64,000 nt of DNA from Actinomyces mediterranea. GTDB taxonomy: Bacteria > Actinomycetota > Actinomycetes > Actinomycetales > Actinomycetaceae. Below are positions 20,598 through 31,985 of this stretch, in pieces. Position numbers and translations under genes: made by a program. Under the pieces are notes generated by a model. It had not been told where the DNA came from. It made no database searches and saw only the letters and a program-made list of their open reading frames with translations. Numbering within the stretch: the first letter of the stretch is position 1; each line of letters opens with the position of its first letter. Where the stretch lies: positions 1 to 64,000 of the forward strand of contig NZ_FTPB01000003.1 of assembly GCF_900155595.1 (NCBI RefSeq), read 5' to 3'.

Positions 20598-22646
20598 TCA
20601 GTCTCTTCCGTTCGATTCGGATCGGGTGTCGTCAGCGGTGGCGTCGTGCGCCCGCGTGGGAGTCGACTCGCGTTTGAAGGGGTCGTTGACGAGTTGACGG
20701 CCCTCGACCTCGTCGTCTTCGCCGAGCTTCCACGGGACCGTTGTGATGACTACTCCGGGCACCGACAGCAGCGCCCTGCGCAGGCGCAGCGCCGTCTGGT
20801 TGTGCATGATGTTCTCCCACCAATGGCGCACGAGGAACTGCGGCATGTAGATGACGAGCATCTCGCCGGGGGACCTGCGCCGCCTCCCCCGCACGTATCC
20901 GAGGACGACCTGGTTGAGGTCTCGGTAGGGGCTGGACAAGAGGGTGAGTGGGATCGGCAGACCCGACTGCTCCCATTCCTTGCGGATGTGGGCCTCTTCG
21001 TCGGAGTCGGCGACGACGGAGACGAGTTCGAGGGCGGAGGGCTGGGATGCCCGGGCGGCTGCGACGGCGCGCATTGACGACTTCGACAGGTTGGAGACGA
21101 GGACGAGGGCGCGCACGCGGGTCGGAAGCGCGCGTTTGGCCGACCAGTCGTCGACGCGCAGCTGCTGCCGGACGATGTCGTAGTGGTGATGGATTCCCTG
21201 CTGGATGAGGAACACCGTAAAGATCATGATGAGGGTGATCCACGCGCCATGCGCGAACTTCGTGACGAGCACGACGATGAGGACCAGTCCAGTCATCATG
21301 AAACCGATGACGTTGACGGCGCGCGAGCGCAGCACCTGTCCGCGTTCGATTCCAGTCTGCCGCGTACGCAGCGCACGATTCCAATGCCGAATCATTCCGA
21401 ACTGGGACAGGGTGAAAGAGATGAACACGCCGACGACGTAGAGCTGGATGAGTCTCGTCGTTTCGGCGTTGAACCCGATAATGAGCGCAATGGCGACAAG
21501 CGCGAGGACGACGATGCCATTCGAATAGGACAGCCGGTCTCCCCGCTTGTACATCTGACGCGGCAGGAAGGAGTCGCGCGACAGGACAGAGGCGAGGGTG
21601 GGGAACCCGTTGAACGCCGTGTTCGCCGCGAGGACCAGGATGAGACCGGTGACTGCAGTGACCAGCAGGAAGAGGGGCGATCCGTGACCGAAGACCGCAG
21701 ATGCGATCTGGCCGATCGCGGGGGCGATCGCCGTGTCCGCGGGCAGTGGCTGCCCATTGTAGGTGAGCTGCGTGGCGGGGTCCTCGACGATTCTCACCCC
21801 CGCCGCGCGCGACAGCAGCAGGATGGACAGCATCATGGACGCTGCGATCGCGCCGAGCAGGGCGAGGGTCGTTGCGGCGTTCTTCGACTTGGGCCGCTTG
21901 AACAACGGGACGCCGTTGGAGATCGCCTCGACTCCGGTGAGGGCGGCGCATCCGGATGAGAAGGCCCTCATGAAGAGGAATGCCCCTGCGAGTCCGACGA
22001 GGCCGTTCGCATGCGCCGCGTCGGGGACGATGTCGAAGTCAGCCGTGGGCGCCCGCCCCAGTGAGCCGGTTATCCATTCGGCGGCGCCGACCGCGATCAT
22101 GAGGGCGATGGAACCCATGTAGATGTACGTCGGGATCGCGAAGGCACCGCCCGCCTCCTTCGTTCCCCTCAGGTTGAGGAGGGTCAAGATGATGACGAGC
22201 CCGACGGCGATGGCGACCTCGTGTCCAGCGAATCGCGGCACAGCCGTCGTGATGTAGGCGGCGCCCGAGGAGATGGACACGGCGACTGTGAGGATGTAGT
22301 CGACGAGCAGCGCCGCGGCGACGACGAGTCCCCATGTGCGTCCCAGGTTCGTCGACACCACTTCGTAGTCCCCGCCGCCCGACGGGTAGGCGTGGACCGT
22401 CTGGCGATAGGACAGGACGACGACCACGAGGACGCAGACGACTGCGACGCCCACCCAGAAAGAGTTCAGGGCGGCGAGGCCGCCCGCTAGGGCGAGGGTC
22501 AGGAGAATCTCGTCGGGAGCGTAGGCGACGGACGACAGTGCGTCGGAGGCGAAGATGGGAAGTGCAATGCGTTTGGGCAGCAACTGTCGCCCCATGGCAT
22601 CGGATCGCATGGGGCGACCGATGAGGAGTCTCTTCACTCTGGACAT
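20598..22646 (-). CDS. APC-superfamily permease, KimA-like
   Basis: Integral membrane transporter of 682 residues with about 12 membrane segments and a long C-terminal cytoplasmic domain from about residue 470. The start of the core, LPIFASDALSSVAYAPDEIL, and the segment YRQTVHAYPSGGGDYEV, match the KimA/YdaO-like group, where the Bacillus protein imports potassium. Substrate here is inferred: the gene is divergent from two TrkA proteins, an order also found in mycobacteria. No riboswitch is seen upstream. The ATG at 22646 is chosen; a GTG at 22661 is an alternative. Confidence 0.82.
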   Translation of the reverse strand: MSRVKRLLIGRPMRSDAMGRQLLPKRIALPIFASDALSSVAYAPDEILLTLALAGGLAALNSFWVGVAVVCVLVVVVLSYRQTVHAYPSGGGDYEVVSTNLGRTWGLVVAAALLVDYILTVAVSISSGAAYITTAVPRFAGHEVAIAVGLVIILTLLNLRGTKEAGGAFAIPTYIYMGSIALMIAVGAAEWITGSLGRAPTADFDIVPDAAHANGLVGLAGAFLFMRAFSSGCAALTGVEAISNGVPLFKRPKSKNAATTLALLGAIAASMMLSILLLSRAAGVRIVEDPATQLTYNGQPLPADTAIAPAIGQIASAVFGHGSPLFLLVTAVTGLILVLAANTAFNGFPTLASVLSRDSFLPRQMYKRGDRLSYSNGIVVLALVAIALIIGFNAETTRLIQLYVVGVFISFTLSQFGMIRHWNRALRTRQTGIERGQVLRSRAVNVIGFMMTGLVLIVVLVTKFAHGAWITLIMIFTVFLIQQGIHHHYDIVRQQLRVDDWSAKRALPTRVRALVLVSNLSKSSMRAVAAARASQPSALELVSVVADSDEEAHIRKEWEQSGLPIPLTLLSSPYRDLNQVVLGYVRGRRRRSPGEMLVIYMPQFLVRHWWENIMHNQTALRLRRALLSVPGVVITTVPWKLGEDDEVEGRQLVNDPFKRESTPTRAHDATADDTRSESNGRD

Positions 22647-22668
22647 GACGTTATACGACACGCAGGTA

Positions 22669-22696
22669 AGCCTAGACCCCGATGGCGCCTAATCAA
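22669..22696 (-). promoter_or_regulatory. Candidate promoter of the KimA-like permease
   Basis: TTGATT (22691-22696) and TAGGCT (22669-22674) on the minus strand are separated by 16 bp, about 25 nt before the ATG. It is a moderate match only. Confidence 0.35.
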
Positions 22697-22762
22697 GCCC
22701 CGCGCTTCAATTCCCCCCAGCGCTCAGCGATTGTGTCGGCGCGGGGTGTTTCCTTGGCATTG

Positions 22763-22791
22763 TTGGAAGGGCGGGCTCAAGCGAGTAGGTT
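22763..22791 (+). promoter_or_regulatory. Promoter of the trkA pair; leaderless start
   Basis: TTGGAA (22763-22768), 17 bp, TAGGTT (22786-22791), then exactly 6 nt to the GTG start at 22798. The spacing predicts that transcription begins at the start codon itself, so the message would have no leader. Confidence 0.65.
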
Positions 22792-22797
22792 AGGGGT

Positions 22798-23463
22798 GTG
22801 CATTTCGTGATTTTGGGCTGCGGGCGCGTGGGATCGATCCTTGCCACGGAGTTGGACGGGGACGGCCACTCGGTTGCCGTCATCGACATGGATCCGAAGG
22901 CGTTCTCGCGCCTTCCCTCGGACTTCTCAGGGCGCCGGGTCACCGGGGTCGGCATGGACCGCGCGGCCATGCGTCAGGCGGGCATCAAGGACGCCTATGC
23001 CTTCGCGGCAGTGTCCAGCGGCGATAACTCGAATGTCATCGCGGCCCGAATCGCCCAGGAGGTGTTCCACGTCCCCCACGTCGTCGCCCGCATCTACGAT
23101 CCGACGCGCGCCCACGTCTACGAACGCCTCGGCATCCCCACTGTCGCCACAGTGAAGAGGACCGCCGAATCAGTACTCAGGCGCATGCTCCCACCCGATG
23201 CAGCCGTCACGTGGACCCACCCCACCGGGGAGGTCTCCCTCGTCACGGCGACTCCCGAAGCATCGTGGTACGCCACCCCCTTCCCCGTTGTGGAGGAGCT
23301 GACGGGTGAGCGCATCGCCTTCGTGTCCCGGCTCGGCAACGTCGTCCCCGCCAGGCGCGACCTCGTCGTCCAAGAGCATGACCAGCTGTACTTCGCCGTT
23401 GCGGGCAACGATTCGACGCGCCTGCGCACCATCCTCACGTCAGCGCCGAAACTGGAGGACTAA
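22798..23463 (+). CDS. TrkA-family potassium uptake regulator, first copy
   Basis: Cytoplasmic RCK protein of 221 residues that regulates potassium transport. The N-terminal NAD-binding Rossmann domain starts HFVILGCGRVGSILATEL with the GxGxxG pattern. A C-terminal RCK_C domain covers about 135-221. The start is GTG and the mRNA is probably leaderless. It lies 2 bp before a second TrkA gene and is divergent from the KimA-like permease, matching the ceoB-ceoC order of mycobacteria. The two RCK proteins probably work together on one transporter (inferred). Confidence 0.88.
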   Translation: MHFVILGCGRVGSILATELDGDGHSVAVIDMDPKAFSRLPSDFSGRRVTGVGMDRAAMRQAGIKDAYAFAAVSSGDNSNVIAARIAQEVFHVPHVVARIYDPTRAHVYERLGIPTVATVKRTAESVLRRMLPPDAAVTWTHPTGEVSLVTATPEASWYATPFPVVEELTGERIAFVSRLGNVVPARRDLVVQEHDQLYFAVAGNDSTRLRTILTSAPKLED

Positions 23464-23465
23464 CG

Positions 23466-24158
23466 ATGAAGATCGTCATCGCGGGGGCGGGCTCCGTCGG
23501 CCGTTCCGTCGCCCTCGAGCTACTCGATCACGGCCACGAGTGCACGCTCATCGACAATCAGCCCGATCAGTTGCGCGTCTCATCGGTTGCCGACGCCGAC
23601 TGGGTGCTCGCCGACGCCTGCTCTCCCGACGCTCTGCGCGACGCGGGGCTTGTCGATGCGGATGTGATGGTTGCGGCGACCGGCGACGACAAAGCGAATC
23701 TTGTCATCTCCCTGCTCGCCAAGACCGAGTTCGCGGTCCCCCGTGTCGTGGCCAGGCTCAACAACCCGAAGAATGAATGGCTCTTCGATGCCTCCTGGGG
23801 CGTCGACGTGTCGGTGTCGACCCCGCGCATCATGACCGCCCTCGTCGAAGAGGCCGTGTCCGTCGGTATCCCCGTGCGCCTCTTCTCCTTCAACAGCGCC
23901 GAAGTGTCGATGTACGCGATCGTCATCCCCGACAAGTCACCAATCGTCGGCTCCAGGATCTCCTCGGTGGTGCTTCCGCCCCACTCGGTGCTCACGTCGC
24001 TGCTGCGAGACGGCCGCCCTCTCACGCCCTCGCCCGATGACCTCTTCGAGGCGGGCGACGAGTTGCTCCTTCTGATCTCGGACCGGGAGACGACGGCGCT
24101 TGAGGCGCTTCAAGACCTTGTCGACCCACGGGCCGACGAGGAGGAGACCCCCGTCTAG
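23466..24158 (+). CDS. TrkA-family potassium uptake regulator, second copy
   Basis: Second RCK-type regulator, 230 residues, with Rossmann motif IAGAGSVGRSVALELLDHG at the N terminus and an RCK_C domain in the last third (GDELLLLISDRE). It follows the first TrkA gene by 2 bp, so the pair forms an operon. Its last 4 bases overlap the end of the convergent DUF3159 gene. No dedicated TrkH/TrkG-type channel lies nearby; the KimA-like permease is the likely partner by context. Confidence 0.88.
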   Translation: MKIVIAGAGSVGRSVALELLDHGHECTLIDNQPDQLRVSSVADADWVLADACSPDALRDAGLVDADVMVAATGDDKANLVISLLAKTEFAVPRVVARLNNPKNEWLFDASWGVDVSVSTPRIMTALVEEAVSVGIPVRLFSFNSAEVSMYAIVIPDKSPIVGSRISSVVLPPHSVLTSLLRDGRPLTPSPDDLFEAGDELLLLISDRETTALEALQDLVDPRADEEETPV

Positions 24159-24832
24159 CAGTCCTTCACGGCGCGGGAGGCGTCGGCGAATGGTCTAAGC
24201 CCCACCCATGTCGCCCAGCACGCGAGGGCGAAGAGCGGCAGACCGAGGATCAGTTTTGCCACCCCGAGTTCGGCAATCATCCCCGCCTGCCACAGGGGCA
24301 GTTGAACGCCGAGCCTGATCGCGAAGAGCCCGGCCCACATCCACGTGAGGCGGCGGCAGCGGATGACGAGCGGACGCCACTGCGGGTCATCGTGCCAGCC
24401 GTCGGACATCTGCCACACCATTGAGACGCCGAGGGCGACGACTGATCGTTTGACGACGATGGATGCGACGATGCCGACGAGGAAGACTGCTGCGGTGATG
24501 AGTCCCCAGGTGAAGTAATTCTCTCCGCGGCCTGATGCGGTCGCCCAGATGACACCGACGGCGACGCCGCCCAGGCCCGACAGCGCCTGGGTGAGGGGCT
24601 GTCGCTGGATGACGCGGATGAGGCACGCGATGAGCGCGGCAACGATCGCGGCGCCGCAGGTCCACCACAGGTTGTGGGTAGTGATGAATGCGATGACGAA
24701 GACGAGTCCGGGCAGGAGGGACTCGACGACTCCCCTCCGTCCTCCGACGGCGGCGCTCCACGAGAAGGATTCGTCGTCGAGGCTCTTAGCCCACGCGGGA
24801 AGCGGGCTCTGACGGGGGGAGGGGTCGCTCAT
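24155..24832 (-). CDS. DUF3159 family membrane protein
   Basis: Protein of 225 residues with about five or six hydrophobic segments between residues 38 and 215. WSAAVGGRRGVVESLLPGL near the N terminus and SDGWHDDPQWRPLVIRCRRL in the middle fit the actinobacterial DUF3159 family, whose function is not known to me. It is the last gene of a minus-strand run DUF4193-DUF3710-OB-DUF3159. Its start overlaps the OB-fold gene by 4 nt (ATGA). Confidence 0.85.
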   Translation of the reverse strand: MSDPSPRQSPLPAWAKSLDDESFSWSAAVGGRRGVVESLLPGLVFVIAFITTHNLWWTCGAAIVAALIACLIRVIQRQPLTQALSGLGGVAVGVIWATASGRGENYFTWGLITAAVFLVGIVASIVVKRSVVALGVSMVWQMSDGWHDDPQWRPLVIRCRRLTWMWAGLFAIRLGVQLPLWQAGMIAELGVAKLILGLPLFALACWATWVGLRPFADASRAVKDC

Positions 24833-25227
24833 AGGGACTCCGTCGCGATGATTCGGTACAGCGGGTTGATGATCGTGAGATGGTCGCCCTGGTATCCGGC
24901 CGTTCCCTCGACCTCGATGTGTTCGCCTACCGACAGTCCGGGGATGTCGTTCCTCCCGGGCCAGCGCAACTCGATCGAGGCGGTCCCGTCGTAGAGGGTC
25001 GCAATAAGCACTTTCGCACCTGTGGCGGGCGGGTAGGTCATCGACATGAGAGTGCCGAACAGGGTCACCCGCTGACGGTCCTCGACTTCGCGGATCGGGA
25101 TCGTCCCTCGGCTCAGGCGGGTGCGCTCCTCGTCTTCGGCTTCATCCTCCTGACGCGAGTCCTCCTGCCAGTGGGACAGACGCGCGCGCCACCACGACGC
25201 CAGTCGCTCAACGAAGCCCTCAGACAT
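24829..25227 (-). CDS. OB-fold nucleic-acid-binding domain protein
   Basis: Small protein of 132 residues. A charged N-terminal segment of about 50 residues precedes a beta-rich domain, VTLFGTLMSMTYPP...IELRWPGRNDIPGLSVGEHI...NPLYRI, like the OB-fold proteins beside DUF3159 in actinobacteria. DNA or RNA binding is inferred. The ATG at 25227 fits the family start MSEGFVERL and overlaps the DUF3710 stop by 8 nt. The longer open frame upstream is a shadow of DUF3710. Confidence 0.82.
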   Translation of the reverse strand: MSEGFVERLASWWRARLSHWQEDSRQEDEAEDEERTRLSRGTIPIREVEDRQRVTLFGTLMSMTYPPATGAKVLIATLYDGTASIELRWPGRNDIPGLSVGEHIEVEGTAGYQGDHLTIINPLYRIIATESL

Positions 25228-25870
25228 TGGGGACTTCCACCGCCGCCGTGGGCACGTGGATCGGGAGCAGGTCGAGGCGCGCCCGGGGCTTGTCATCACG
25301 GACGATGACGATCCTGTCGATGATCTTCTCGATCTCCTTGCCCGCCTCGGCCGATTGGGCTGCGGGACCGAGGATGTCTATCCTCGAGAACCACCGTGGC
25401 CCTTCACATCCGATGATCCGCATGCGTGACGTCGCCTGGCGTCCGTCGGGCATCTGAACGGGGACATCCGCGTAGAGTTCGTCGCCGTAGCGGCCCTCGG
25501 TCTCGGTGACCGTTGCGCCATCGGATTCGAGGCCCTCGCGGATCTGAGCGCGCACTTCGTCCCACACACCGCCCGAGCGGGGCGCAGCAGCGGCTGAGAT
25601 CTGCACGCCGGAGTCGCCTAGGACAAGGAGGATCTTCAGGACCGTCTTCTTATCGTCGGCGACTTGGGTGCGTAGTTGCATGCCCTTGACTGCGGGCAGG
25701 AGGATCGCACCCATGTCGATGTAGCCGACGGAGGCGTCAACCTCGGCCGCGGAGCGCGGTCCCGGGGTCTGCCACAGGGGATGGTCATCGTCGAGGCGCG
25801 GAAGACGCTCCTGGGCGGAGGCGTCGACTGGGTCGATTGTGTCGTTGGTCTTCTTGGATCGTCCGAACAT
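25220..25870 (-). CDS. DUF3710 family protein
   Basis: Soluble protein of 216 residues beginning MFGRSKK and including AAPRSGGVWDEVRAQIREGL and RIIGCEGPRWFSRIDILGP, hallmarks of the actinobacterial DUF3710 family. Function unknown. It starts 11 bp after the DUF4193 gene and overlaps the OB-fold gene. In mycobacteria dut and other genes lie between DUF4193 and DUF3710; here they are missing. Confidence 0.86.
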   Translation of the reverse strand: MFGRSKKTNDTIDPVDASAQERLPRLDDDHPLWQTPGPRSAAEVDASVGYIDMGAILLPAVKGMQLRTQVADDKKTVLKILLVLGDSGVQISAAAAPRSGGVWDEVRAQIREGLESDGATVTETEGRYGDELYADVPVQMPDGRQATSRMRIIGCEGPRWFSRIDILGPAAQSAEAGKEIEKIIDRIVIVRDDKPRARLDLLPIHVPTAAVEVPNV

Positions 25871-25881
25871 GACCCCTGGCC

Positions 25882-26184
25882 TCAGCCCGCGCACTCGGTG
25901 CACACGGGAAGACCGGCGTCATCCGTGTAGGCGAGTTGTGACGTGTGGTGGACGAGGAAACAGCTCGAGCAGGTGAATTCATTGTCCTGGCGGGGCACCA
26001 CGTGGACCGTGAGCTCCTCCTTGGACAGGTCGGCGCCGGGAAGCTCGAAATTCTCGGCGGCCTCGGTCTCGTCTTCTTCGATCTCCGCTGAACCGGCATC
26101 GTTGCGACGCGATTTCAGTTCTTCGATCGAATCCTCTGCGACGTCATCGTCGTGTTTGCGCGGTGCATCGTAATCGGTCGCCAT
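25882..26184 (-). CDS. DUF4193 family protein
   Basis: Acidic protein of 100 residues. The start MATDYDAPRKHDDD and a C-terminal zinc-ribbon-like pair, CSSC and CTEC, are typical of DUF4193, a conserved actinobacterial family without a known function. GGAAGGA precedes the ATG. First gene of the minus-strand run, divergent from sepH. Confidence 0.9.
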   Translation of the reverse strand: MATDYDAPRKHDDDVAEDSIEELKSRRNDAGSAEIEEDETEAAENFELPGADLSKEELTVHVVPRQDNEFTCSSCFLVHHTSQLAYTDDAGLPVCTECAG

Positions 26185-26371
26185 TGTTGTTCCTTCCCAC
26201 GGGTGGGAACTATTCCCCGATGAGGGGAACCGCCCCCGTGTTGGTGTCCAGCGCAGGGAGGATAACACTTGTAGAGGGCAAATGCTATTAACTTGGGACA
26301 CGCGGCGGCCACAGGCTTCTTCGAACGCCCGCATTTGAGACGATTCGGCTGATACCCACTAGGAGGTGCCC

Positions 26372-27466
26372 ATGATCGAGCTGGAACTGCTCGGCGTCGG
26401 AGGCGACGGAGAATCACTCGTTTTCACCGATGTTGAAGGCGAGCGATACCGGATTCAGATCACTGACGAACTCCGCGGGGCGATCCGTCGCGACCGTCCG
26501 CGCATCGAGTCGGCGCCCGACCTCGCCACGCAGACCCTGCGCCCGCGGGACATCCAGGCGATGCTCCGAGCGGGCATCACCCCCGAGGAAATCGCCGCTC
26601 GTCATGGCATCGATATTACAAATGTCACCCGTTATGAGGCGCCCATCGCAGCGGAGAAGGCTTACGCCCTCCAGCGCGCATTGACAACCACCATTGGCGC
26701 CTCCGCCGACGGTCCCGCAATGGGGGATCTCGTCGTCGATCGACTCGCTGCAAGGGGCGTCGACCCATCCTCCTTGTCGTGGACGGCGCAGCGAGAGGCG
26801 AATAATCCGTGGCAGATCTGCCTCACCTTCGTCCAGGGGGCAGCCGAGCGGGGCGCGCACTGGCTCCTCTCCCCCCAAGGCGGTCTCGAAGCAGTCGATC
26901 AAGAGGCGCAGTGGCTGACGGAAACCGTCGCCTCCACCCCGGCGGCCTCGATCTTCACTCCCCTACCAGTCCAGGATCGCGTCGGCGCCGATGATGACGA
27001 TGCCGACGCCCGTGAAACCCTCATCGACCAGTTGAACGCCGCACGCGGCAAGCGCCAGGACATCGAATACGATCTCGACGAAGGCGAAGAGATCCCCGAT
27101 GATTTCCCCTCCCCGCTCAAGCCCAACAAGTCCCATGATTCGGCGTCCGAGTCGATTTCGGCGCGCATCTACTCTCTCGCGAACGCCCGTACGAAGGATG
27201 ACGAACCCGAGTCCGTGGCCAGTGACTCCCCGGCGGAGCCCGATGCTACGGCGTCGACGGACACGACCTCCGCGTGGATCACACCCCCCTCTGAGCGACC
27301 CGCGCCTGCGGTGCCCGTTGCCGAAGCCGACTCGGAGTCGTCGGATTCTGATGCTCTGCCGGGCATGGAGTCGCTCGCCCCGGCTCAGTCCTCAAAAAAG
27401 TCGAAGTCGCGCCGCCGATCAGTCCCCTCCTGGGATGAGATCGTCTTCGGCGCCAAGCCCCAGTAG
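26372..27466 (+). CDS. sepH: SepH-like septation protein (DUF3071)
   Basis: Cell-division protein of 364 residues. In Streptomyces and Mycobacterium, SepH binds FtsZ and promotes its assembly. The conserved N-terminal domain (about 1-170) starts MIELELLGVGGDGESLVFTD and contains a helix-turn-helix-like segment, LRAGITPEEIAARHG. A long acidic, Ser/Pro-rich linker follows, and the conserved C-terminal end is PSWDEIVFGAKPQ. The Shine-Dalgarno AGGAGG lies 5 nt before the ATG, which rules against the in-frame GTG 6 nt upstream. Confidence 0.9.
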   Translation: MIELELLGVGGDGESLVFTDVEGERYRIQITDELRGAIRRDRPRIESAPDLATQTLRPRDIQAMLRAGITPEEIAARHGIDITNVTRYEAPIAAEKAYALQRALTTTIGASADGPAMGDLVVDRLAARGVDPSSLSWTAQREANNPWQICLTFVQGAAERGAHWLLSPQGGLEAVDQEAQWLTETVASTPAASIFTPLPVQDRVGADDDDADARETLIDQLNAARGKRQDIEYDLDEGEEIPDDFPSPLKPNKSHDSASESISARIYSLANARTKDDEPESVASDSPAEPDATASTDTTSAWITPPSERPAPAVPVAEADSESSDSDALPGMESLAPAQSSKKSKSRRRSVPSWDEIVFGAKPQ

Positions 27467-27484
27467 CGGGAACAGCCTCCGCGC

Positions 27485-28618
27485 TCAGCTCAGTTGGACC
27501 AGGGGGATCCGCATCTCCTCGGGGGTGAGCGACCCGTGGACTCCGGGCATAGCAATCGCCTTGTCGCTCTGTGTCCTCGAGTCGACGATGCCGTAGCGCC
27601 CGCTCATGAAGACGAGGGCGTCTCCGACGGCGTCGAGTCCGGGGCCCTCACCGAGAAAGGGCGCCAGTTCGCCCCGGGGGATCACTGCGCCGCGCTCCCC
27701 GAGAAATTCGGTCCACCGGTCGACGACCCCCTCGGCGCAGTCGGGCAGGGCGTGGATGTGGGCGGCGCGGGTCTCCCCCGCCACGATGCGCACGCCTTCG
27801 CGCAGAGCCGGAGTCGATGCGACATCAACGAGGTCCGAGCCCGATACATCGACCATCCCGTGATCTGCGGTGAGCAGGGTTGTCACGCTGGTGGGCAGGC
27901 GCCGCAGCAGTTGCCCAAGCCCCCGATCGAACTCTTCGAGTGCATCGGCCCACTGGGTCGACTGGACTCCGTGCCCGTGGCCCTCATGATCGATATCCGA
28001 CCAGTACAGGTAGACGACGCGGGTGCCTGCTCGCAGTTCGTCGAGGGCGGCGCCGCAGCGCTGGTCCCACGAGTAGGCGCCGACGTGGCGGGCGCCGCGC
28101 AGGGCCGCCCTCGTCAATCCGGAGCCCGCGAAGGTCGGCGGAGATACGACCGCCGATTCGACGCCCGCAGTGCTGAGTCGCTCGAAATGCGTGGGGCACT
28201 CCTGCCAGGACTCGGGCGCGGGCCCGTCCTCGAAGGCGAGGAGGTTCATCACCGAATCCCCGCGCGCGACGCAGTAGCCGACCATGCGTGTGAGCCCGGG
28301 TTCGCGTCCCGTGCCCAGTGATGTGATGGCGGCGGCAGTGGTCGACGGGGCGATCGTGTGGATCGATGCGATCGAGTCGCGCATCGCCCTCAGTGTCGGC
28401 GCATGTCCGAAATGGTCGATCAGCGGGTGGTAGCCGAGCCCGTCGACGAGGATGATCAGCAGCTGTGAGCCCGTCGATTCGATCCTCAGAAGGTCTTTCG
28501 CGGCGGTGTCGCCTCCGGGGAGGCCCACTGCTGCAAGTCCCGCACCGACGATGTCAGTGATCCGCGGATCGCCGGGGCAGGGAAGATCCATCCACTCGGC
28601 CATGCGCGTCTCAGACAT
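27485..28618 (-). CDS. Alkaline phosphatase family protein (nucleotide pyrophosphatase/phosphodiesterase-like)
   Basis: Metal-dependent hydrolase of 377 residues. Metal-binding motifs of the alkaline phosphatase superfamily are visible: LVDGLGYH at the start, the nucleophile threonine region IAPSTTAAAITSLGTG, DIDHEGHGHG and TADHGMVDV, and a late His in PGVHGSL. The substrate is unknown. No signal peptide is seen, so it is probably cytoplasmic. Its start overlaps the DUF5998 stop by 8 nt. Convergent with sepH. Confidence 0.86.
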   Translation of the reverse strand: MSETRMAEWMDLPCPGDPRITDIVGAGLAAVGLPGGDTAAKDLLRIESTGSQLLIILVDGLGYHPLIDHFGHAPTLRAMRDSIASIHTIAPSTTAAAITSLGTGREPGLTRMVGYCVARGDSVMNLLAFEDGPAPESWQECPTHFERLSTAGVESAVVSPPTFAGSGLTRAALRGARHVGAYSWDQRCGAALDELRAGTRVVYLYWSDIDHEGHGHGVQSTQWADALEEFDRGLGQLLRRLPTSVTTLLTADHGMVDVSGSDLVDVASTPALREGVRIVAGETRAAHIHALPDCAEGVVDRWTEFLGERGAVIPRGELAPFLGEGPGLDAVGDALVFMSGRYGIVDSRTQSDKAIAMPGVHGSLTPEEMRIPLVQLS

Positions 28619-29144
28619 GAGTGCTCACGAGTCGAGTGAGGTGGTCGACGAAGAGTCTCGCCTCGTCGAGGAGGTCCGCGCCGTCGGCGGCTGCGGAGAC
28701 GCGGATATTGAGGTCATCGGGGAAGGAGGTCGCGGAGTACCCGTGGTCCGCCTGACAATTCGGATCCTCGCAGTGGGCGGGTTCGATCTCGGTGCGGCTC
28801 ATGCCGCCCAGGTTGACGGACATGGTGAGTTCGCTGAGCGTTCCCCCGCTCTCGGGTTCGTCCCACACCTCCATCGTGGATACCGCGCCCACTTTGGAGA
28901 TCGGGTAGACAGCGGTTCCCACGCTCGCTCCTACGTTCTCCAATTCGTCGACGTGGATGTGTACGAGGACGGAATCGGTAATCGCGGCGAGGGTGAAGTG
29001 ACGGAACATCGACCCGTGATCGAAGGCGGCGTCGAGTTGGCACACTGATGCGACGGGTTCAATCCCGGCGAGCGCCCTGCGCAAAGCAGTCGAGATTATC
29101 CGAGGAAAGAAGCCCGTATGGTCGATCCGATCCCAAGTATTCAC
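28611..29144 (-). CDS. DUF5998 family protein
   Basis: Cytoplasmic protein of 177 residues. THPCREDPNC-like family features appear here as [20 protein letters not shown], and the start [13 protein letters not shown] fits DUF5998, an actinobacterial family of unknown function that is usually beside this phosphodiesterase. The start codon is GTG; the purine-rich GAGGGG abuts it, so the start could be wrong by a few codons. Divergent from parC. Confidence 0.8.
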   Translation of the reverse strand: MNTWDRIDHTGFFPRIISTALRRALAGIEPVASVCQLDAAFDHGSMFRHFTLAAITDSVLVHIHVDELENVGASVGTAVYPISKVGAVSTMEVWDEPESGGTLSELTMSVNLGGMSRTEIEPAHCEDPNCQADHGYSATSFPDDLNIRVSAAADGADLLDEARLFVDHLTRLVSTHV

Positions 29145-29212
29145 CCCCTCATTGTGCCCGCCTTCGGCGTGGGAGTCGAAATAGAGCGCGGATCAGCGAC
29201 ATAATGCCGCTC

Positions 29213-31681
<2,469 letters not shown>

Positions 31682-31704
31682 GGGGTGTCGTCCGTTCGCG
31701 GAGA

Positions 31705-31803
31705 CTAGATCTCCATGGCGTACAGGCGGGACTGCCCGACTGTCGTGAACCCCAGGTAGTCATATACGGCGAGGGCGCCCGAGTGGTTCGCCGACCCGAG
31801 GCT
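31705..31803 (-). pseudogene. C-terminal fragment of a GNAT acetyltransferase
   Basis: The last 31 codons, GSANHSGALAVYDYLGF to the stop, match the C terminus of the intact GNAT protein at 34665-35711 nearly residue for residue. At the DNA level 25 consecutive bases are identical (31778-31802 and 34738-34762). Upstream of 31803 the homology stops abruptly and no acetyltransferase domain is present. It is a relic of a duplicated or broken gene, next to the fructokinase/MFS cassette. Confidence 0.8.
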
Positions 31804-31985
31804 CACCTCGTGGGCGAAACCCAGGGACGCCACCGGGCTGAAGCACCGTGCCCGCCTCGGCTGGAAAACCCCTTCGGCAACGCGTCGCTGACTGATCGCA
31901 CCGAGCGGCGAGCGCGAAAGGGCGGGCGCGCAAAGGGGGCGGGGCGACCGATCACGGCCCACCCCACCCCCTCACTGGGGATGTT

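Noticed and set aside
26212-26229. Small hairpin TTCCCC-GATGA-GGGGAA before DUF4193 as a riboswitch
   Set aside because: Too short and without any recognisable aptamer; it may only be a leader stem.
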